This document shows, one piece after another, positions 17,966-26,111 of a stretch of 64,000 nt of DNA. Position numbers and translations under genes: made by a program. This DNA comes from Nocardioides sp. Root190 (GTDB lineage: Bacteria; Actinomycetota; Actinomycetes; Propionibacteriales; Nocardioidaceae). Every line of letters starts with the position of its first letter. Position 1 is the first letter of the stretch. Under the pieces are notes generated by a model, which saw nothing but the letters and a program-made list of their open reading frames with translations, did not search any database and had not been told where the DNA came from. The stretch covers positions 133,029 through 197,028 of the forward strand of contig NZ_LMIA01000013.1 in assembly GCF_001428565.1 (NCBI RefSeq), in the 5' to 3' direction.

Positions 17966-18397
17966 TCATTGAGTCACGAACTCGACGAAGTAGCTGTCGA
18001 GCACTTCAGCGGGGTACATCTTGGTGAGCACGCTGGTCAGGTCGGCCTTCAGTTTGTCGCGTTCCTCGGCCCCGTCGACAGCCGAAAGGGGAAGACCGGA
18101 GAACGTGGTGATCGCCGCGTCGAGCGCACGAGATCCATCGACTTCCTTCACGCCCTCAGCCAACTGGAGAGCAAGGCCGATCCGGAGATACCTGCCAGCC
18201 GCAAGATTCAGTTGCACGGGGTCGAGCACCATCACCTCGCCTGGCTCTGGCACGGAATCTGACCCCGCCTGAAGCGTCAGCCCAGTGGCGCCCAGGGCAA
18301 CCGCGCCGAACACAACCAACCACTTCGACTTCCCCTTTTCGACGCGGGTGGATTTCGTTGGGGGCTCGGAATCTTTGGTCGCCGCCGCCTGGGACAT
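17966..18397 (-). CDS. FliL-like membrane protein
   Basis: 143 residues from ATG 18397. A charged N-terminus and one membrane helix (WLVVFGAVALGATGLTL) precede an extracytoplasmic domain with LDPVQLNLAAGRYLRIGLALQ, SRALDAAITTFSG and the end DSYFVEFVTQ, which matches flagellar FliL proteins closely. FliL normally stabilises flagellar stators. No flagellar gene is present here. Operator 4 lies 78 bases upstream, so the gene probably belongs to the copper/BlaI-type regulon. A stomatin-like membrane scaffold role is possible but inferred. The longer frame to 18652 overlaps the CopD gene and is rejected. Confidence 0.8.
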   Translation of the reverse strand: MSQAAATKDSEPPTKSTRVEKGKSKWLVVFGAVALGATGLTLQAGSDSVPEPGEVMVLDPVQLNLAAGRYLRIGLALQLAEGVKEVDGSRALDAAITTFSGLPLSAVDGAEERDKLKADLTSVLTKMYPAEVLDSYFVEFVTQ

Positions 18398-18474
18398 GGC
18401 ACCCGCTCCTATGTGTCGTCTGTCGTGTGGTTGCCTATGTATTCGGCTCGACGGGCGGCGTTCTTGAGGGTAAC

Positions 18475-18491
18475 TACTAATCCCAGTAGGA
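18475..18491. promoter_or_regulatory. Putative BlaI/CopY-type operator 4
   Basis: TACTA, seven bases, TAGGA (TACTAATCCCAGTAGGA). It lies upstream of the FliL-like gene (minus strand) and just after the end of the CopD gene at 18511. One half-site base differs from the consensus. Confidence 0.65.
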
Positions 18492-18510
18492 GATGCTGCT
18501 TTCCCTTGCG

Positions 18511-19653
18511 CTATGCCGAAGGGTGAACCTCGTAGTCCAGCGCCGCGCAGTGCCGATCGCTTGCATCGGGGGTAGCCGAACTCGCATTCCGGTCCAGGCT
18601 TGGCGGTGGCGGAGTACGCCCGAGGGCGACACCCAACGCCATAGCCAGGCACATGATGAGCAGTTCACCTCCGGCGAGTGCGGCGAATCTTCGGCGAGCA
18701 TGCTCGGTCCATGTAGGCGACTTGTCGACGAGGCGGCGACGATGGAGGTACCCGATCGCTCCCAGGGCAAGAAGGACGCCAACCTTGATGAGAATTACGA
18801 CACCATACGGAGACCCAAGTTCTGACCACGTTCCGAGGCGTAACCACGCCCCAACCACCCCCGACACAGCTACGGCCGTCAGACAGCAAGCTGCCGTGAC
18901 CGAGTAGCGCCGGAGCACCGCGTCTCGGTATCTGCCGACCTCACCCTGAAGGAAGGCAAGGGCCGCCAATCCGCCAATCCAGATGGTGACGGCGACGAGG
19001 TGGACGAACAAAAGCAGAACGGCCTGCTGATGGTTGTCATCGGTGGACACGTGGCCCGTCGACGACAACGGCCACAGTGCCGCAAGAGAGAGCAGGAGGA
19101 TCGCAACCTCTGCACCCTCGAAGCGTCGCGCGGCGAGGCAGCCGACGGCCACCACTCCCACCAGGACCGTGCAAATCATGTTGGCTTGACCGACGTCGGT
19201 GTCTTTGACGAACGCGGGCAACTCGGACCAGAGCGCCGGGCTAACGACCGGCACGCCGGCGACGTCGGAGCAGGAGAACACAACGACCACTGCGCTTGCG
19301 AAGGCCCACAGCCCTGCGCAGAGGCCAGCGGCTCCGAGGCCCTGAGCCCTTGCGCCGGACAATCGTGACCGGGCCCGGGAGTCCTGTGGAAGCAGCACCG
19401 CAACCACAAACACCAGACCGATGGTCAATGCAGCCGAAAGGTCACGCATGCCTTGCGCCACAGGAAGTCCCCAGCGGGTAACTACACCAGGATCCGGCAG
19501 GCCTGTCGCGGGCGAAGGTTGAGGGTCCGTCACGGTCAAGACAGCCAATGCCGCGCTGCCGATCAGTACCGAGCCGATCAAGAACGCCAATGTCGCAGAC
19601 CGACGTGTCACGGCGCGCCTCCACCCTCTGCCGATCTCTGCAACCGCGAGCAC
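18511..19653 (-). CDS. CopD-domain copper resistance membrane protein
   Basis: 380 residues with about eight helices. The start region LPDPGVVTRWGLPVAQGMRDLSAALTIG closely resembles the N-terminus of the larger CopD/CtaG protein at 1679-3742 (LPDPGALTRWGLPAARGIRDAST), so the two are paralogues. The segment HLVAVTIWIGGLAALAFLQ is the CopD signature. The CtaG half is absent. CopD proteins are linked to copper uptake across the membrane. Operator 5 is 46 bases upstream of the start at 19653. The FliL-like gene follows but has its own operator. Confidence 0.85.
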   Translation of the reverse strand: MLAVAEIGRGWRRAVTRRSATLAFLIGSVLIGSAALAVLTVTDPQPSPATGLPDPGVVTRWGLPVAQGMRDLSAALTIGLVFVVAVLLPQDSRARSRLSGARAQGLGAAGLCAGLWAFASAVVVVFSCSDVAGVPVVSPALWSELPAFVKDTDVGQANMICTVLVGVVAVGCLAARRFEGAEVAILLLSLAALWPLSSTGHVSTDDNHQQAVLLLFVHLVAVTIWIGGLAALAFLQGEVGRYRDAVLRRYSVTAACCLTAVAVSGVVGAWLRLGTWSELGSPYGVVILIKVGVLLALGAIGYLHRRRLVDKSPTWTEHARRRFAALAGGELLIMCLAMALGVALGRTPPPPSLDRNASSATPDASDRHCAALDYEVHPSA

Positions 19654-19698
19654 CTCGGGGAGTCGAAGTAGCGTTCTAGATCGGCCGAATCCTGCCGC

Positions 19699-19715
19699 TA
19701 CTACACATCATAGTA
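19699..19715. promoter_or_regulatory. Putative BlaI/CopY-type operator 5
   Basis: Perfect half-sites TACTA, seven bases, TAGTA (TACTACACATCATAGTA), 46 bases upstream of the CopD gene on the minus strand. Confidence 0.75.
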
Positions 19716-19861
19716 TTGGCAGCGATGCTCGGCTCACTGAGTGGGTGCGTGTCAAACGGCCACGGCGGGAGTACCTGGATCCGCGCACGCCGCCACGGCC
19801 GTTCTACCCGTTGGGCGTCGTGCTCTCAACAGTCGGCGTTGACCCAGAACGCGGGGTCGGC

Positions 19862-20995
19862 CTACGGCGTGACGCCGTGCTGTCGCAGCGCAGCGTCAGG
19901 GTCGACCGGGTCACCACCGCCGGGGCGGACCTCGAGGTGCAGGTGCGGGCCGGTCACGTTCCCTGTGCTGCCGACGTACCCAATGATCTCGCCGGATCGG
20001 ACAGTCTCACCGGCGGAGACTTCGAAGGACGACTGGTGGCAGAACCACAGCTCAGTACCGTCCTCGAGGGTGAGCACGGTCTTGTTGCCGTAGGCGCCGT
20101 CCGAGCCGGCCGAGGTGACCACACCGTTCGCGACGGCGCGAATCGGGGTGCCGCTCTGAGCAGCGAAGTCGAGGCCGGTGTGGTAGTTGGACCACAGGCC
20201 GTACTCACCGAAGGTCGCCGTAAGGCGGTAGCTCTCGAGCGGGAGCACCCAGCGGTTCAGGGCGATCTCGGCGGCTTCCTTCTCGGCAGCCTGAGCGAGC
20301 TGGCCAAGCGCACTGTTGCGCTCCTCGGCGGAACGCTCGGCCTCGGCGACGAGGTCGGTGCCAGCAGGCTGTGCGGGGGTGTCGCGGTCCGAGTCGCGGC
20401 TGACGATCTGGGTGCGGCCGCCGACGACGCCGTTGCCGAAGGATCCGGTCATGGCGTTCGAGGCGGTGAGGTGGTCGCTGGCCGACGCGAGCTCGGGCTC
20501 GGTCGAGACGACGGCGCCACCGATGGCGATAGCGAGGGTCGCCACGCCGACAGCTACCGGCAGGGTAGGGAGGCCACGGAACAGAGGCCCGCGGGCGCCG
20601 GCGTGCTTGACAGCGCGGCGTTTACCGGCGGGCCGGATCGCCCGCAGCGTGGCAGTGGTATCGATCATGGGATCTAACACAGCGATGTCACGCAGGGACG
20701 GCAGAACGACCGTCGGCGGCCGCTCCAGGTGGTGGTATTGCGACTCTTCCGCGACGTGAGGATCCGCTGTGAACGTGGCAAGGGACGCCGTACGCACGAC
20801 CGCGCTCGGGTTGACCGTCTCGCGTGGCAATCCAAGTTCGACCGGCTGAACCGCGCGCTCGACGCGCCTTCCGACGTACGTTGAGGGCGTATCGAACTCC
20901 GAGCGCTGAGCGGCGCGTTTGCCGACGTACGACGCAGTGCCGACGAGTGGAGCGAGGGGTCGCGGCGAGCGGTTGTCCGCTCGGGGTCTAGCCAT
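19862..20995 (-). CDS. M23 family peptidoglycan endopeptidase
   Basis: 377 residues. A long polar, Arg-rich cytoplasmic N-terminus (about 145 residues) is followed by one membrane helix (VAVGVATLAIAIGGAVV), an alpha-helical region and a C-terminal LytM/M23 domain. Zinc ligands are visible in HTGLDFAA and in GPHLHLEVRPGGG. Such proteins cut peptidoglycan cross-bridges or activate other hydrolases. ATG 20995 is preceded by a GGAG ribosome site. It is transcribed from a long upstream region rather than from a TACTA operator. Together with the VanY-like protein it is the second cell-wall hydrolase of this window. Confidence 0.88.
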   Translation of the reverse strand: MARPRADNRSPRPLAPLVGTASYVGKRAAQRSEFDTPSTYVGRRVERAVQPVELGLPRETVNPSAVVRTASLATFTADPHVAEESQYHHLERPPTVVLPSLRDIAVLDPMIDTTATLRAIRPAGKRRAVKHAGARGPLFRGLPTLPVAVGVATLAIAIGGAVVSTEPELASASDHLTASNAMTGSFGNGVVGGRTQIVSRDSDRDTPAQPAGTDLVAEAERSAEERNSALGQLAQAAEKEAAEIALNRWVLPLESYRLTATFGEYGLWSNYHTGLDFAAQSGTPIRAVANGVVTSAGSDGAYGNKTVLTLEDGTELWFCHQSSFEVSAGETVRSGEIIGYVGSTGNVTGPHLHLEVRPGGGDPVDPDAALRQHGVTP

Positions 20996-21238
20996 CGACT
21001 ACTTACTCCATCCTGGATACAGGGCTGACGGGTTTCGGTGCCCTTCGCTCGTCCAGGCAGCAACAGATCGCCCGACCGATTCAACCGTCAACTCGTGGCC
21101 GGACGAAATGTTCGTGCCACGATAGCGGAGCCCGTAACAATGCTTCATGTTGGCGACAGCAGCACCATCGTCGCCGCGGCCCATCGATTTGCTCAACCGG
21201 CGTTGAGTCAGTTCCCATAACCGCCCGGTCAGGGGACC
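20996..21238. other. Long leader/promoter region of the M23 gene
   Basis: About 240 bases upstream of the M23 gene. It contains several short GC-rich inverted repeats. Actinobacterial wall-hydrolase genes can carry c-di-AMP leaders, but I could not match that consensus here, so no riboswitch is called. Confidence 0.3.
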
Positions 21239-21357
21239 ACGTGAATGTGTCCGACGGAGCGATCGTCACTCGCCAGGGGTATCGGTGCGTCCTGCTCGTC
21301 GGCTGCACACCCGGCGAGGAGTAGAGCCGAGGCCGGCAGGCTGACGGGAACAATTGG
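21239..21357 (-). pseudogene. Remnant of a lipoprotein gene (signal peptide only)
   Basis: On the minus strand a frame reads IVPVSLPASALLLAGCAADE and continues through about 20 residues (IPLASDDRSVGHIHVV) to a stop. It has a good lipobox (LAGC) but no start codon: the preceding in-frame codon run contains TGA. The GHIH segment resembles the beginning of the beta-propeller domain of secreted proteins that often sit beside DUF305 genes; this comparison is from memory. I interpret it as a truncated gene left after a deletion. Confidence 0.45.
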
Positions 21358-21440
21358 TCACACGAACGTCACGCTTCCTTGGCGTCTGACCGGGCGGCGG
21401 GCAAGTTGGTCTGCCCGCTACCCGTCGGTCGAGAAGAGGA

Positions 21441-22043
21441 TCAGGAACCGAGGAACTTGGTCATTGCGGTGATCTCGGAGGCCTGCGCCTTCTCGATCTC
21501 TTCGGCCAGGGTGATGGCGTCGGCGTACTCGCCGTCTTCCTGCTCAGTCTTGGCCATCTCAATGGCGCCCTCGTGGTGCTCGATCATCATGGTGAGGAAC
21601 ATCTGCTCGAACGCTGGACCGGAGGCGGCCTCAAGTTCGGCCATTTGCTCGTTGCTCATCATGCCGGGCATGTCGGTGTCCACGTCGGTCTGACCGTCGC
21701 CGTGCCCGTTGACATGGTCACGCATCGTCTCGGGGATGGGCTGGTTCCAGTCGTTGAGGAAGTCGACCATGGTCTCGATCTCGGGGCCTTGGGCCATCCG
21801 GATTTGCTCGGCGAGCGTGGTTAGTTCGGGAGAGAGGTCGCGGCCGTCGGTGAGGTCGACCATTGACAGTGCCTGGGCATGGTGCTGGATCATTTCGGTT
21901 GCGAAGTCGACGTCGGTTTGGTTGAACTCTTCGCTCGCCGTGATTTTCGAGGCACTGGGGCCGTCGTGTCCGCCGTCGTCGGAGCAGGCGGCGAGGGTCA
22001 GCAGGGATGCCGCGAACAGGGCTGTGGTCAGGGTCTTACGCAT
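21441..22043 (-). CDS. DUF305 lipoprotein
   Basis: 200 residues with a signal peptide and lipobox LAAC (Cys19). Two DUF305 halves follow, each a helical pair with metal-type histidines: DVDFATEMIQHHAQALSM and MFLTMMIEHHEGAIEMAKTE. Methionine- and histidine-rich helices suggest metal (copper or silver) binding outside the membrane, which agrees with the neighbours. It is followed upstream on the same strand by a DUF6153 gene. A paralogue is at 38991 and a decayed copy at 45082. Confidence 0.9.
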   Translation of the reverse strand: MRKTLTTALFAASLLTLAACSDDGGHDGPSASKITASEEFNQTDVDFATEMIQHHAQALSMVDLTDGRDLSPELTTLAEQIRMAQGPEIETMVDFLNDWNQPIPETMRDHVNGHGDGQTDVDTDMPGMMSNEQMAELEAASGPAFEQMFLTMMIEHHEGAIEMAKTEQEDGEYADAITLAEEIEKAQASEITAMTKFLGS

Positions 22044-22127
22044 GGGACGTGTCTCCTTGGTCTGGGCGATCTGTGCGGGCAGCGGCGTAGGCGAGACACC
22101 CGTGGGGTGTCTCGTCGTCGGCGACTG

Positions 22128-22595
22128 TCAGCAGCGGATCACGCAGAAGCGGAAAATGTCCGGTGGGTCGCGGTCTCTGCTCATTGGGACCGGGTTCCGG
22201 AACGTCGGCCGTATCGTTCGCAACAGCGGCATGCATCGACGAAGCACTAGCAAAGCGACAGCAAGGACGAGTAATCCGCCGAGAATCGCTAAGCAGAGTC
22301 CGAGCAGGCCCGTGCCGGAACCAGAGGCGCCGCAACCGTCATCGCAACTGACCGTCTCGGAATAAGTCGGCGCGGCGCCACTCACCAATGAGTTGTGGTG
22401 TGGGGCCGCGAGTACATCTGGGTGGCCGTCGTCCTGCGAAGGTGCGATCTGGGCCGGCGAGTGGCTGGTTTCGGTGTGCATGCCGGCGTGGGTGCCCCAA
22501 CCGTGCATCGAGAGGAGCCCGAAGAGCGCCAGCGCAGCCACCACGATCGCGTAACGCGCCCTTGATGCCCCAGGAGTGCTTCGGAGCTTCCCCAC
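22128..22595 (-). CDS. DUF6153-like His/Cys-containing membrane protein
   Basis: 155 residues from GTG 22595. An N-terminal hydrophobic segment (AIVVAALALFGLLSMHGWG) is followed by a His-rich stretch, a SCDDGCG cysteine cluster, a second membrane helix (LLGLCLAILGGLLVLAVALLVL) and a tail ending CVIRC. The layout fits the actinobacterial DUF6153 family, commonly seen next to DUF305. The function is unknown; His/Cys richness suggests metal binding. It is 84 bases upstream of the DUF305 gene on the same strand. Confidence 0.65.
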   Translation of the reverse strand: MGKLRSTPGASRARYAIVVAALALFGLLSMHGWGTHAGMHTETSHSPAQIAPSQDDGHPDVLAAPHHNSLVSGAAPTYSETVSCDDGCGASGSGTGLLGLCLAILGGLLVLAVALLVLRRCMPLLRTIRPTFRNPVPMSRDRDPPDIFRFCVIRC

Positions 22596-22781
22596 GGACT
22601 CGATGATAGGCAATCGAGCCCAGATCGCTATCGCGAGGATGCTGGGCACTGAACTCGATCTCGACGGGTGCGGTCCTGGATCGCGGCAACTGCGCATCGA
22701 GCAATACAGATGGCGGCTCGTCGCACGGCGGGGTGCCGTGCGGCGGCACGGAGGGATGCGGATCTCGAGCGTTGCACGGGT

Positions 22782-22922
22782 TCAGGGGCCACGGTTCTGG
22801 TCGTTGCTTGAACCGTGGCTCGGGGCCGGTGCGTTGTCGTCCTCCAGTTCGGCGGCGATCGAAACAGTGAGACCTCCGAGGAGGAAGCCGATGACGGCGG
22901 CCGCGAGCGTGTTGGTGTTCAT
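22782..22922 (-). CDS. Small exported or membrane protein, 46 residues
   Basis: A 46-residue frame begins at ATG 22922 with AAAGGAG about nine bases upstream. It reads MNTNTLAAAVIGFLLGGLTV, then SIAAELEDD and a polar, Pro/Ser/Asn-rich tail. It looks like one N-terminal helix with a short external tail. It lies between the DUF4396 gene (14 bases upstream) and the DUF6153 gene and is probably in the same operon. No family was recognised. Confidence 0.55.
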   Translation of the reverse strand: MNTNTLAAAVIGFLLGGLTVSIAAELEDDNAPAPSHGSSNDQNRGP

Positions 22923-22936
22923 CTGTGCGTCTCCTT

Positions 22937-23512
22937 TCAGGGGTGGTTGGTGTGGTCGCCAGAGCCGGGATGCCCGCTGAGCTCACCGTTGCCAAGCTCA
23001 TCGTTGCCCGGTTCCCCGGTTCCGTGCTCGTCAGGGTGGCCGGGGTGAGCAGCGTGGGCTTGGTGTTCTGCTCCCTGGTGGTACTGGTGGGTGAGGGCGT
23101 GGCCCTTGCCCTTGTCGATGAGGTAGCGGTTGACGGGGAATGCGGCAATGAACGCCACGCTGAGCGCGATCATCATGCCGATCCAAAAGATTGGGTTTAC
23201 CAGACCGGAGTCCATGGCGCCGGGGATGAACGCCATGACTAGGTTGTCGACGAGCTCCATTACGGCGATCGACAGCGTGTCGGCGGCGAAGACGACGCTG
23301 AGTGCGGCGCCGAAGCCGAGGCCTGCCTTGATGAGGGGCAGTGTTGAGAGTGCGTAGCCGAACAGGAACGCGAGCGCGACCGCGAGGGCGATGGTGGCGC
23401 CGGTGCTCAGGCCGATCGCGGTACCGATCATCAGGCCAGCGATCTCGCCGATGGCGCAGCCGGTGAGGCAGTGCAGGGTGGCGTTGGCGGCCATGGAGTT
23501 GCGGGAATTCAT
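22937..23512 (-). CDS. DUF4396 family membrane protein with His-rich tail
   Basis: 191 residues from ATG 23512. Four to five helices are followed by the cytosolic or external tail HALTHQYHQGAEHQAHAAHP, with several more histidines up to the end. This matches DUF4396 membrane proteins, which often sit in copper clusters of actinobacteria. The His-rich tail is a likely metal-binding site. A CsoR-like box (23534-23548) lies 20 bases upstream of the start, so copper induction is likely. Confidence 0.75.
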   Translation of the reverse strand: MNSRNSMAANATLHCLTGCAIGEIAGLMIGTAIGLSTGATIALAVALAFLFGYALSTLPLIKAGLGFGAALSVVFAADTLSIAVMELVDNLVMAFIPGAMDSGLVNPIFWIGMMIALSVAFIAAFPVNRYLIDKGKGHALTHQYHQGAEHQAHAAHPGHPDEHGTGEPGNDELGNGELSGHPGSGDHTNHP

Positions 23513-23533
23513 ACCGAGGATCCTCTCATTGGA

Positions 23534-23548
23534 TACCCCCCTACCGTA
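23534..23548. promoter_or_regulatory. Putative CsoR-type operator upstream of DUF4396 gene
   Basis: TACCCCCCTACCGTA has the TACCC/GGGTA-like core seen near both csoR genes, though one arm is imperfect. It lies about 20 bases upstream of the DUF4396 start on the minus strand. Confidence 0.45.
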
Positions 23549-23655
23549 TATGGAGGGTTGGGCGGATGACAAGGCGGGCTGGCATCGTGCCGGGAACCAG
23601 GACAGCGTCGCTACCGCATTCGGCGGCGACGCTGCCCTGGTCGGGTGGCCGGTGG

Positions 23656-23859
23656 TCAGCCGACCCGATAGCCGGCGTCGGCGATGGCAGTGCGGACCTC
23701 GGTGTCCTCGACCGCGGGACCGGTGACCTTCAAGGTGCCGGTGGCGAGGTCGACGTCGGTGGCGATCACGCCGACGACCTGGCTGACAGCGGCGCTGACC
23801 TTGGTTGCGCAGCTGGAGCAGGTCATGCCCTGGACGGCGTACTCGTTGGTGTCGCTCAT
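23656..23859 (-). CDS. copZ: CopZ-like metallochaperone (HMA domain)
   Basis: 67 residues: a single heavy-metal-associated domain with GMTCSSC at residues 11-17, the Cu(I)-binding CxxC. It would carry copper in the cytosol to a P-type ATPase or a repressor. A GAAAGGA ribosome site precedes ATG 23859. It lies between the MFS gene and the DUF4396 gene on the minus strand, and is one of three stand-alone HMA proteins in the window (others at 25893 and 35352). Confidence 0.92.
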   Translation of the reverse strand: MSDTNEYAVQGMTCSSCATKVSAAVSQVVGVIATDVDLATGTLKVTGPAVEDTEVRTAIADAGYRVG

Positions 23860-23946
23860 GGAGGACGGTTCCTTTCGGTGGTGGAACGAGCCGTAGTTGG
23901 GGCTCGACGTGGTCCGGCTCCGTGGTCCGGGCCGGAGGATGTGGCG

Positions 23947-25389
23947 TCAGGCGATCTGCCGGGCCTGGTCCTCGGCCCCCACCTGCGCTCTCGCGGGCCT
24001 GCGGAAGAGCGCGAGGGTGGCGAGTGCACCGGCGCCGGCGACGATGGCTGCCCCGATGAAGGCAGCCGAGAAGCCGTCGGTGAGCGCCGCCTTGTCGCCG
24101 ATCTGGTCCGCGCCGTTGGCGGCGGCGATCGCCGTCATCACGGCCAGGCCGAGGGCAGAGCCGACCTGGTAGCTGGTGTTGACGATGCCCGAGGCCAGGC
24201 CGCCCTCCTCGGGCCGTGCCGCGGAGATCGCCGTGCCCAGGGTGGGGATGAAGGCCAGCGACATGCCGAGCGCCGCGACGAGCGAGGCCGGGAGGACATC
24301 GACCGCATAGGAACCATCAGGATCAATCAGGGCGAGCCAGGCCAGGCCAGCGGAGAGCAGGACCAGGCCGGCCACCGTGGCCGACTTGGGCCCAACGGCC
24401 GCCAGCACCCGTGGGGCGATCGCGATCATCCCGACCATGATCAGCAACGTCATCGGCAACAGCGCCGCTCCACTGGGGAACGCGGTGTAGCCGAGAACCT
24501 GCTGAAGGTAGAGGTTCAGGAAGAACCACATCGGAATCCACGCCGCGCCCAGCAGGAGCTGGGCGATGTTGGCAGCGGCCAGATTCGGCGCCCGGAAGAT
24601 CCCGAGACGCACCAACGGATCGCGACCCTTTGCCTGCCCGATGACGAACCCGACCAGCAGCACAGCGGCGACGGCAAGGACACCCCCGGTCTGGCCCGAG
24701 TCCCAGCCGACCTCGGGTGCCTGGACGACGGCGTACACCGCGGCACCCAGACCAGCAGTGACAATGAGGGCACCCAGCAGGTCCACCCGCCGGCCGGCCC
24801 CGGCACCACCGGCGGGCATGACGGAGGGAACGATCGCGAGAACCAGAAGCGCGATCGGGACGTTGATGTAGAACACCCACGGCCAGGACAGGTACTCGGT
24901 GATCACGCCGCCGAGGAAGACCCCGGCGGTGCCACCGGCCGGTGCTGCGGCGCCGTACAAGGCAAGTGCCTTGGGCAGTTCCTTCGGGTTGGCACCGAAG
25001 AGCATGAAGAGCAGCGTGAGGGCTGAGGGAGCGATCAGCGCCGACCCGACGCCCTGGACAGCACGGCCGAGCAGCTCGACCTCGACATTGCCAGCGAGGC
25101 CAGCGACCAGGGAGCCACCCAGCAGGACAACCCAGCCCGCGGAGAAGACCCGGCGGGCGCCGAACACGTCGGACAGCTTCCCGCCGAGCAGCAGCAGACC
25201 GGCGAGAGCGACGACATAGGCGTTGAACACCCACGACAGGTTCTCCTGGGTGAAGCCGAGCTCGGCCTGCATGCGGGGCAGCGCGACCCCAATGATCGAG
25301 GTGTCCATGATGACCATGAACTGGGCCGCTGCAATGACCGCGAGCCCTAGCCAGCGGCGATTCACGCCCGGCGAGGTGGTGGTTGACAT
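23947..25389 (-). CDS. MFS transporter, 14-helix drug/multidrug (DHA2, EmrB/QacA) type
   Basis: 480 residues from ATG 25389, preceded by AAAGGAG. It starts with MVIMDTSIIGVALPRMQAEL, the typical motif of DHA2 exporters, and LLLGGKLSDVFGARRVF, the MFS motif A. About 14 helices are present. It probably expels an organic compound or metal complex using the proton gradient. The gene is divergent from csoR, and CsoR-like boxes lie in the shared 158-base region, so it is likely copper-regulated although its substrate is unknown. Confidence 0.88.
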   Translation of the reverse strand: MSTTTSPGVNRRWLGLAVIAAAQFMVIMDTSIIGVALPRMQAELGFTQENLSWVFNAYVVALAGLLLLGGKLSDVFGARRVFSAGWVVLLGGSLVAGLAGNVEVELLGRAVQGVGSALIAPSALTLLFMLFGANPKELPKALALYGAAAPAGGTAGVFLGGVITEYLSWPWVFYINVPIALLVLAIVPSVMPAGGAGAGRRVDLLGALIVTAGLGAAVYAVVQAPEVGWDSGQTGGVLAVAAVLLVGFVIGQAKGRDPLVRLGIFRAPNLAAANIAQLLLGAAWIPMWFFLNLYLQQVLGYTAFPSGAALLPMTLLIMVGMIAIAPRVLAAVGPKSATVAGLVLLSAGLAWLALIDPDGSYAVDVLPASLVAALGMSLAFIPTLGTAISAARPEEGGLASGIVNTSYQVGSALGLAVMTAIAAANGADQIGDKAALTDGFSAAFIGAAIVAGAGALATLALFRRPARAQVGAEDQARQIA

Positions 25390-25443
25390 CAGATTCTCCT
25401 TTTGAGGGTGCCCGGCCGTTCCGGACGTCGTACTTGCGGTAAA

Positions 25444-25458
25444 TACCCTAGGGGGGTA
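25444..25458. promoter_or_regulatory. Putative CsoR-type operator A
   Basis: TACCCTAGGGGGGTA, an inverted TACCC/GGGTA repeat. It lies 55 bases upstream of the MFS start and about 90 bases upstream of the csoR start. Confidence 0.62.
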
Positions 25459-25491
25459 CTGTATTCCACGAAGGCGGACGCTACCACGAAA

Positions 25492-25506
25492 TACCGGAGG
25501 GGGGTA
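25492..25506. promoter_or_regulatory. Putative CsoR-type operator B
   Basis: TACCGGAGGGGGGTA, a second G-tract box in the same divergent region. It sits close to the more upstream csoR ATG at 25515, which is one reason to prefer the start at 25548. Confidence 0.58.
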
Positions 25507-25547
25507 CCCTGAGAATGACCAAGACACTCACCGAGAAGGACAGCCCG

Positions 25548-25850
25548 ATGACCGAGGCCCACCAGCACAGCTACATCGCCAACAACACCAAGGCGGACTA
25601 CCTCAAGCGACTGCGCCGCATCGAGGGCCAGGCTCGCGGGCTGCAGCGGATGGTCGAGGAGGAGAAGTACTGCATCGACATCCTCACCCAGATCTCCGCG
25701 ATGACGAAGGCGCTCGAAGCCGTCGCTCTCGGCCTGCTCGACGAGCACATGTCGCACTGCGTCGTGAATGCCGTCGCCGCCGGCGGCGACGAGGCGCAGA
25801 TCAAGCTCAAGGAAGCCTCCGACGCGATCGCCCGCCTCGTCCGCTCCTGA
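25548..25850 (+). CDS. csoR: CsoR-type copper-sensing repressor
   Basis: 100 residues from ATG 25548, with AGAAGGA about eight bases upstream; an in-frame ATG at 25515 lies only eight bases from an operator-like box and has no ribosome site. The all-helical DUF156 fold is clear (LKRLRRIEGQARGLQRM). Cu(I) ligands are Cys42, His67 and Cys71, with the spacing (25 and 4) of characterised CsoR. It should leave the DNA when copper binds. It starts the operon csoR-copZ-26108-copA and is divergent from the MFS gene. Confidence 0.93.
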   Translation: MTEAHQHSYIANNTKADYLKRLRRIEGQARGLQRMVEEEKYCIDILTQISAMTKALEAVALGLLDEHMSHCVVNAVAAGGDEAQIKLKEASDAIARLVRS

Positions 25851-25892
25851 ACCCAACCACCCGCACCACCTGAATCCCGGAAGGAATCAGCC

Positions 25893-26111
25893 ATGACCCA
25901 GACCGCCCCGCACACCGCCACCTACACCGTCACCGGCATGACCTGCGGCCACTGCGTCGCCTCGGTCACCGAAGAGGTCCAGGAGATCCCCGGCGTCCAG
26001 GACGTCGCGGTCGACCTGCCGACCGGTGCCGTCACCATCACCAGCGCCGAGCTCCTCGACGACGCCGCCGTCAGGGCGGCCGTCGAGGAAGCCGGCTACC
26101 AACTCGCATGA
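25893..26111 (+). CDS. copZ: CopZ-like copper chaperone (HMA domain)
   Basis: 72 residues with a single HMA domain and GMTCGHC at residues 15-21. The CGHC variant adds a histidine between the Cu(I) cysteines. A ribosome site GGAAGGAA lies before ATG 25893. Its stop overlaps the start of the next gene (ATGA). It should deliver copper to the CopA ATPase three genes downstream or to CsoR. Confidence 0.93.
   Translation: MTQTAPHTATYTVTGMTCGHCVASVTEEVQEIPGVQDVAVDLPTGAVTITSAELLDDAAVRAAVEEAGYQLA

Noticed and set aside
20996..21238. c-di-AMP (ydaO-type) riboswitch before the M23 gene
   Set aside because: Expected in principle for such genes, but I could not match the conserved core; a covariance-model search would decide.
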